DNA from: Bacteroidales bacterium
Lineage (GTDB): Bacteria > Bacteroidota > Bacteroidia > Bacteroidales > UBA932
DNA: 62,510 nucleotides
Assembly: GCA_017477465.1 (NCBI GenBank)
Contig: JAFUVU010000020.1
Location: forward strand, 1-62,510
Reading direction: 5' to 3'
Shown: positions 61,068 to 62,510 of the stretch, piece after piece
Numbering within the stretch: position 1 is the first letter of the stretch
Layout: each line of letters starts with the position of its first letter
Made by a program: the position numbers and the translations under genes
The notes under the pieces: generated by a model
Database searches by the model: none
Seen by the model: the letters and a program-made list of their open reading frames with translations, nothing else
What the model was told of the DNA's origin: nothing

Positions 61068-62050
61068 GTGTTATTTTTGTTGGATGATTGTCTGATATGC
61101 AGTTCCATAGGGATTACCTGGGTGTCGGTGCGGCCTTCGAGGAAGGCTTTTGCTGCGGCCTGTCCCATCTCGAAAGGATGCTGTCCCAATGAAGACATGG
61201 AAGGGAACATGAGCGCGGTGAAAGACTCGTTGGCCGTTCCCACGATGCCGAAGTCTTCGGGAATGCGTATGCCTTTTTCCTTAAGGTATTCTATGGCTCC
61301 GAGGGCCGAGAAATCGCCGGCGCAGTAGAGCGCGTCGCAGCCCTGTTCCAAGGCTTTCTCGCATGCGGCATAACCGGTTTCCTTGACGATGGTGTCGTAA
61401 TATACTATGGACTCGTCGTAGGGGAGTCCTGCGCTTTCGATGGCGAGTTTATATCCGGCCAGGCGCTCCACATAAGCAAGGGAACTCATATATCCGGCAA
61501 TAGTGCCGATTTTGCGGTATCCCTGCTCGATGAGGTGCTTGGTTGCCGTGAACGCTCCGTCGCAGTTTGCGCCTACAATTTTGGCGCCCGGAAGGTCCGG
61601 GAAAACCCTGTCGAACTGGATGAGGGGAATGTCGGAACCAAGCGAATCCTTGATGTGGGCGCTGTTTGTGCTTTCGATGGCGTGAGAGATAAGCACAGCG
61701 GCGACATTGTAATTGCGAAGGGTCTTGAGGGCTTTGATTTCGGCCTCTTTGCTTTCGATGGTCTGGCAGATGAGGACGTTGTATCCTGCCTCGCCCAGCA
61801 CATTTTCCGCTCCGCCGATTACGTTGGAGAAGAATTCCCTGTGGATGCGGGGGACTATTATGCCCACGATGTTGGAGCGCCCCTTGCGGAGATTAGCTGC
61901 GACGATATTGCGCTGATATCCCATCTCGCGGGCTTTTTTCTCGACGGCTATGCGGGTCTCTTCCTTGACGCGGCTGCTGCCGGCCAGGGCCCTGGAGACC
62001 GTGGAGGGGGTGATGCCCAAAGCGTGGGCGATATCTGTAATGCTGACCAT
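61055..62050 (-). CDS. LacI-family transcriptional regulator
   Basis: A 331-aa repressor with an N-terminal helix-turn-helix (VSITDIAHALGITPSTVSRALAGSSRV, residues 2-28), a hinge (ANLRKGRSNIVGIIVPRI) and a periplasmic-binding-like sugar domain. ATG 62050 is preferred over the upstream TTG. It precedes and overlaps the broken kdgK gene, so it probably once controlled uronate or 2-keto-3-deoxygluconate use. A near-perfect LacI-type operator (62066-62075) lies in its own promoter region. Confidence 0.9.
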   Translation of the reverse strand: MVSITDIAHALGITPSTVSRALAGSSRVKEETRIAVEKKAREMGYQRNIVAANLRKGRSNIVGIIVPRIHREFFSNVIGGAENVLGEAGYNVLICQTIESKEAEIKALKTLRNYNVAAVLISHAIESTNSAHIKDSLGSDIPLIQFDRVFPDLPGAKIVGANCDGAFTATKHLIEQGYRKIGTIAGYMSSLAYVERLAGYKLAIESAGLPYDESIVYYDTIVKETGYAACEKALEQGCDALYCAGDFSALGAIEYLKEKGIRIPEDFGIVGTANESFTALMFPSMSSLGQHPFEMGQAAAKAFLEGRTDTQVIPMELHIRQSSNKNNTWQK

Positions 62051-62065
62051 TTCCCTGCTAATATA

Positions 62066-62103
62066 CAAACGTTCGCATTAATCGCCAAATATTTTTATCT
62101 TTG
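62066..62103. promoter_or_regulatory. LacI-type operator and divergent promoter
   Basis: CAAACGTTCG (62066-62075) has the central CG and inverted halves of LacI/GalR operators, off by one base pair. It sits directly upstream of the lacI-like start, suggesting autoregulation. On the plus strand TATCTTTG (62096-62103) precedes ATG 62111 by 7 nt. Confidence 0.5.
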
Positions 62104-62110
62104 GGCCGAT

Positions 62111-62245
62111 ATGAAACGTATTTTCCACCTTCTTTGCGTATTGCTCGCTCGGCCATACGCCGAATCCCAGGGTGCGGCTTTCCACTTCCTGGGATTCGAA
62201 GGCAAACCTGCCGGATATTTCATTATGTTCTGCCTAAGTACATGA
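62111..62245 (+). pseudogene. Truncated secreted-protein gene, apparently cut by an IS
   Basis: It starts MKRIFHLLCVLLARPYAESQGAAFHFLG after a good -7 box, with a short signal-peptide-like N-terminus. It ends after 44 codons at 62245, inside or next to the insertion sequence whose transposase gene ends at 62234. The frame changes character around 62215, so the IS boundary is probably there. The intact protein cannot be identified. The far part would be beyond the IS, outside the window. Confidence 0.5.
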
Positions 62246-62510
62246 CAAAAAATCAAACACATTGATTTTGGTTGGTCTGAACGGATTGAGGAGAGTGTCT
62301 GCGATGAAGTTCAGACCGTACTTGACAAGGCTGATGGCACGCCTCCCATTGTTGAGTATCCTGATGGCATTGACTTTGAGATTGGCGGCAATGCCAACAA
62401 GATAGGCCCAGGTGTAAGCGATAATGACAACCCCGAAGAGCTGCTCGATACGATTGATATGAACCATATGCGTATCCTCAATATTGAACCCGCTGGATTT
62501 CAGGCCCTTG
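62234..62510 (-). mobile_element. Transposase, C-terminal part (IS4-type), cut by window edge
   Basis: A continuous minus-strand frame from the window edge to a TAG at 62236-62234 encodes about 91 residues. They include KSSGFNIEDTH and RIEQLFGVVIIAYTWAYLVGI, then AIRILNNGRRAISLVKYGLNFIADTLLN. This is the C-terminal region of IS4-family (DDE) transposases common in Bacteroidales, with the final Glu in the RIEQLF helix. The N-terminal part and the other IS end are outside the window, so the terminal repeats cannot be defined. Confidence 0.75.

Overview
The window looks like chromosomal DNA of a Bacteroidales bacterium. Most genes lie 3' of the Bacteroidetes promoter pattern (TTTG, 19-21 bp, TAnnTTTG) and few have a clear Shine-Dalgarno. 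The content also fits: six-subunit Na+-NQR, serine palmitoyltransferase, a DUF5020 outer-membrane protein, fimbrillin-like lipoproteins, a UpxY-type NusG paralogue, GlnRS and DUF1846. Species or family cannot be named from the sequence.

Layout. 1-2.6 kb is accessory and partly decayed: a small hypothetical gene, an integrase C-terminal remnant and a DUF4143-type ATPase. 2.6-7.0 kb holds tRNA-Asp, hsp20 with a probable sigma-54 promoter, an orphan NusG-like antiterminator and uvrA. 7.0-18.1 kb (minus) is a ten-gene, tightly overlapping nonulosonic (legionaminic-type) acid operon, legB-legC-legG-PLP decarboxylase-ATP-grasp-legI-legF-ptmF-ptmA-ptmE, followed by a WaaA-like (GT30) transferase; rfbA, rfbC and rfbD diverge from it. 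20.5-23.3 kb has a DUF47 protein and two fimbrillin-like lipoproteins. 23.4-29.3 kb is nqrABCDEF, divergent from a PcrA/UvrD helicase. 32-37 kb carries glnA, decayed and hypothetical genes, two small-RNA candidates, tRNA-fMet, hisS and tRNA-Gly. 37-42 kb has an outer-membrane barrel, a degenerate aspartokinase homologue, a frameshifted serine palmitoyltransferase and glnS. 42-47.4 kb is a surface-glycan cluster (TupA-like protein, flippase, three glycosyltransferases). 47.5-55 kb has secA, a bactofilin and a nucleobase-uptake operon (uraA, DUF5020, azgA-like). 55-60.7 kb has two PII-like proteins with a DUF1538 membrane protein, an M48 lipoprotein protease, a porin and DUF1846. The end has a kdgK pseudogene, a LacI regulator, a truncated gene and the 3' end of a transposase.

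The most unusual signals are: (1) GC-rich palindromic repeat units sitting in frame inside uvrA, pcrA and secA, plus a separate 32-bp perfect inverted repeat inside a glycosyltransferase gene; (2) a nonulosonate operon that contains an ATP-grasp/PLP-decarboxylase pair, has no recognisable LegH acetyltransferase and ends in a divergent GT30 enzyme that could be the nonulosonate transferase; (3) an NqrC with a 13-cysteine C-terminal tail; (4) an hsp20 promoter with a -24/-12 element and three 13-bp palindromes at exactly 21-bp spacing; and (5) a mirror-image divergent promoter between nqrA and pcrA.
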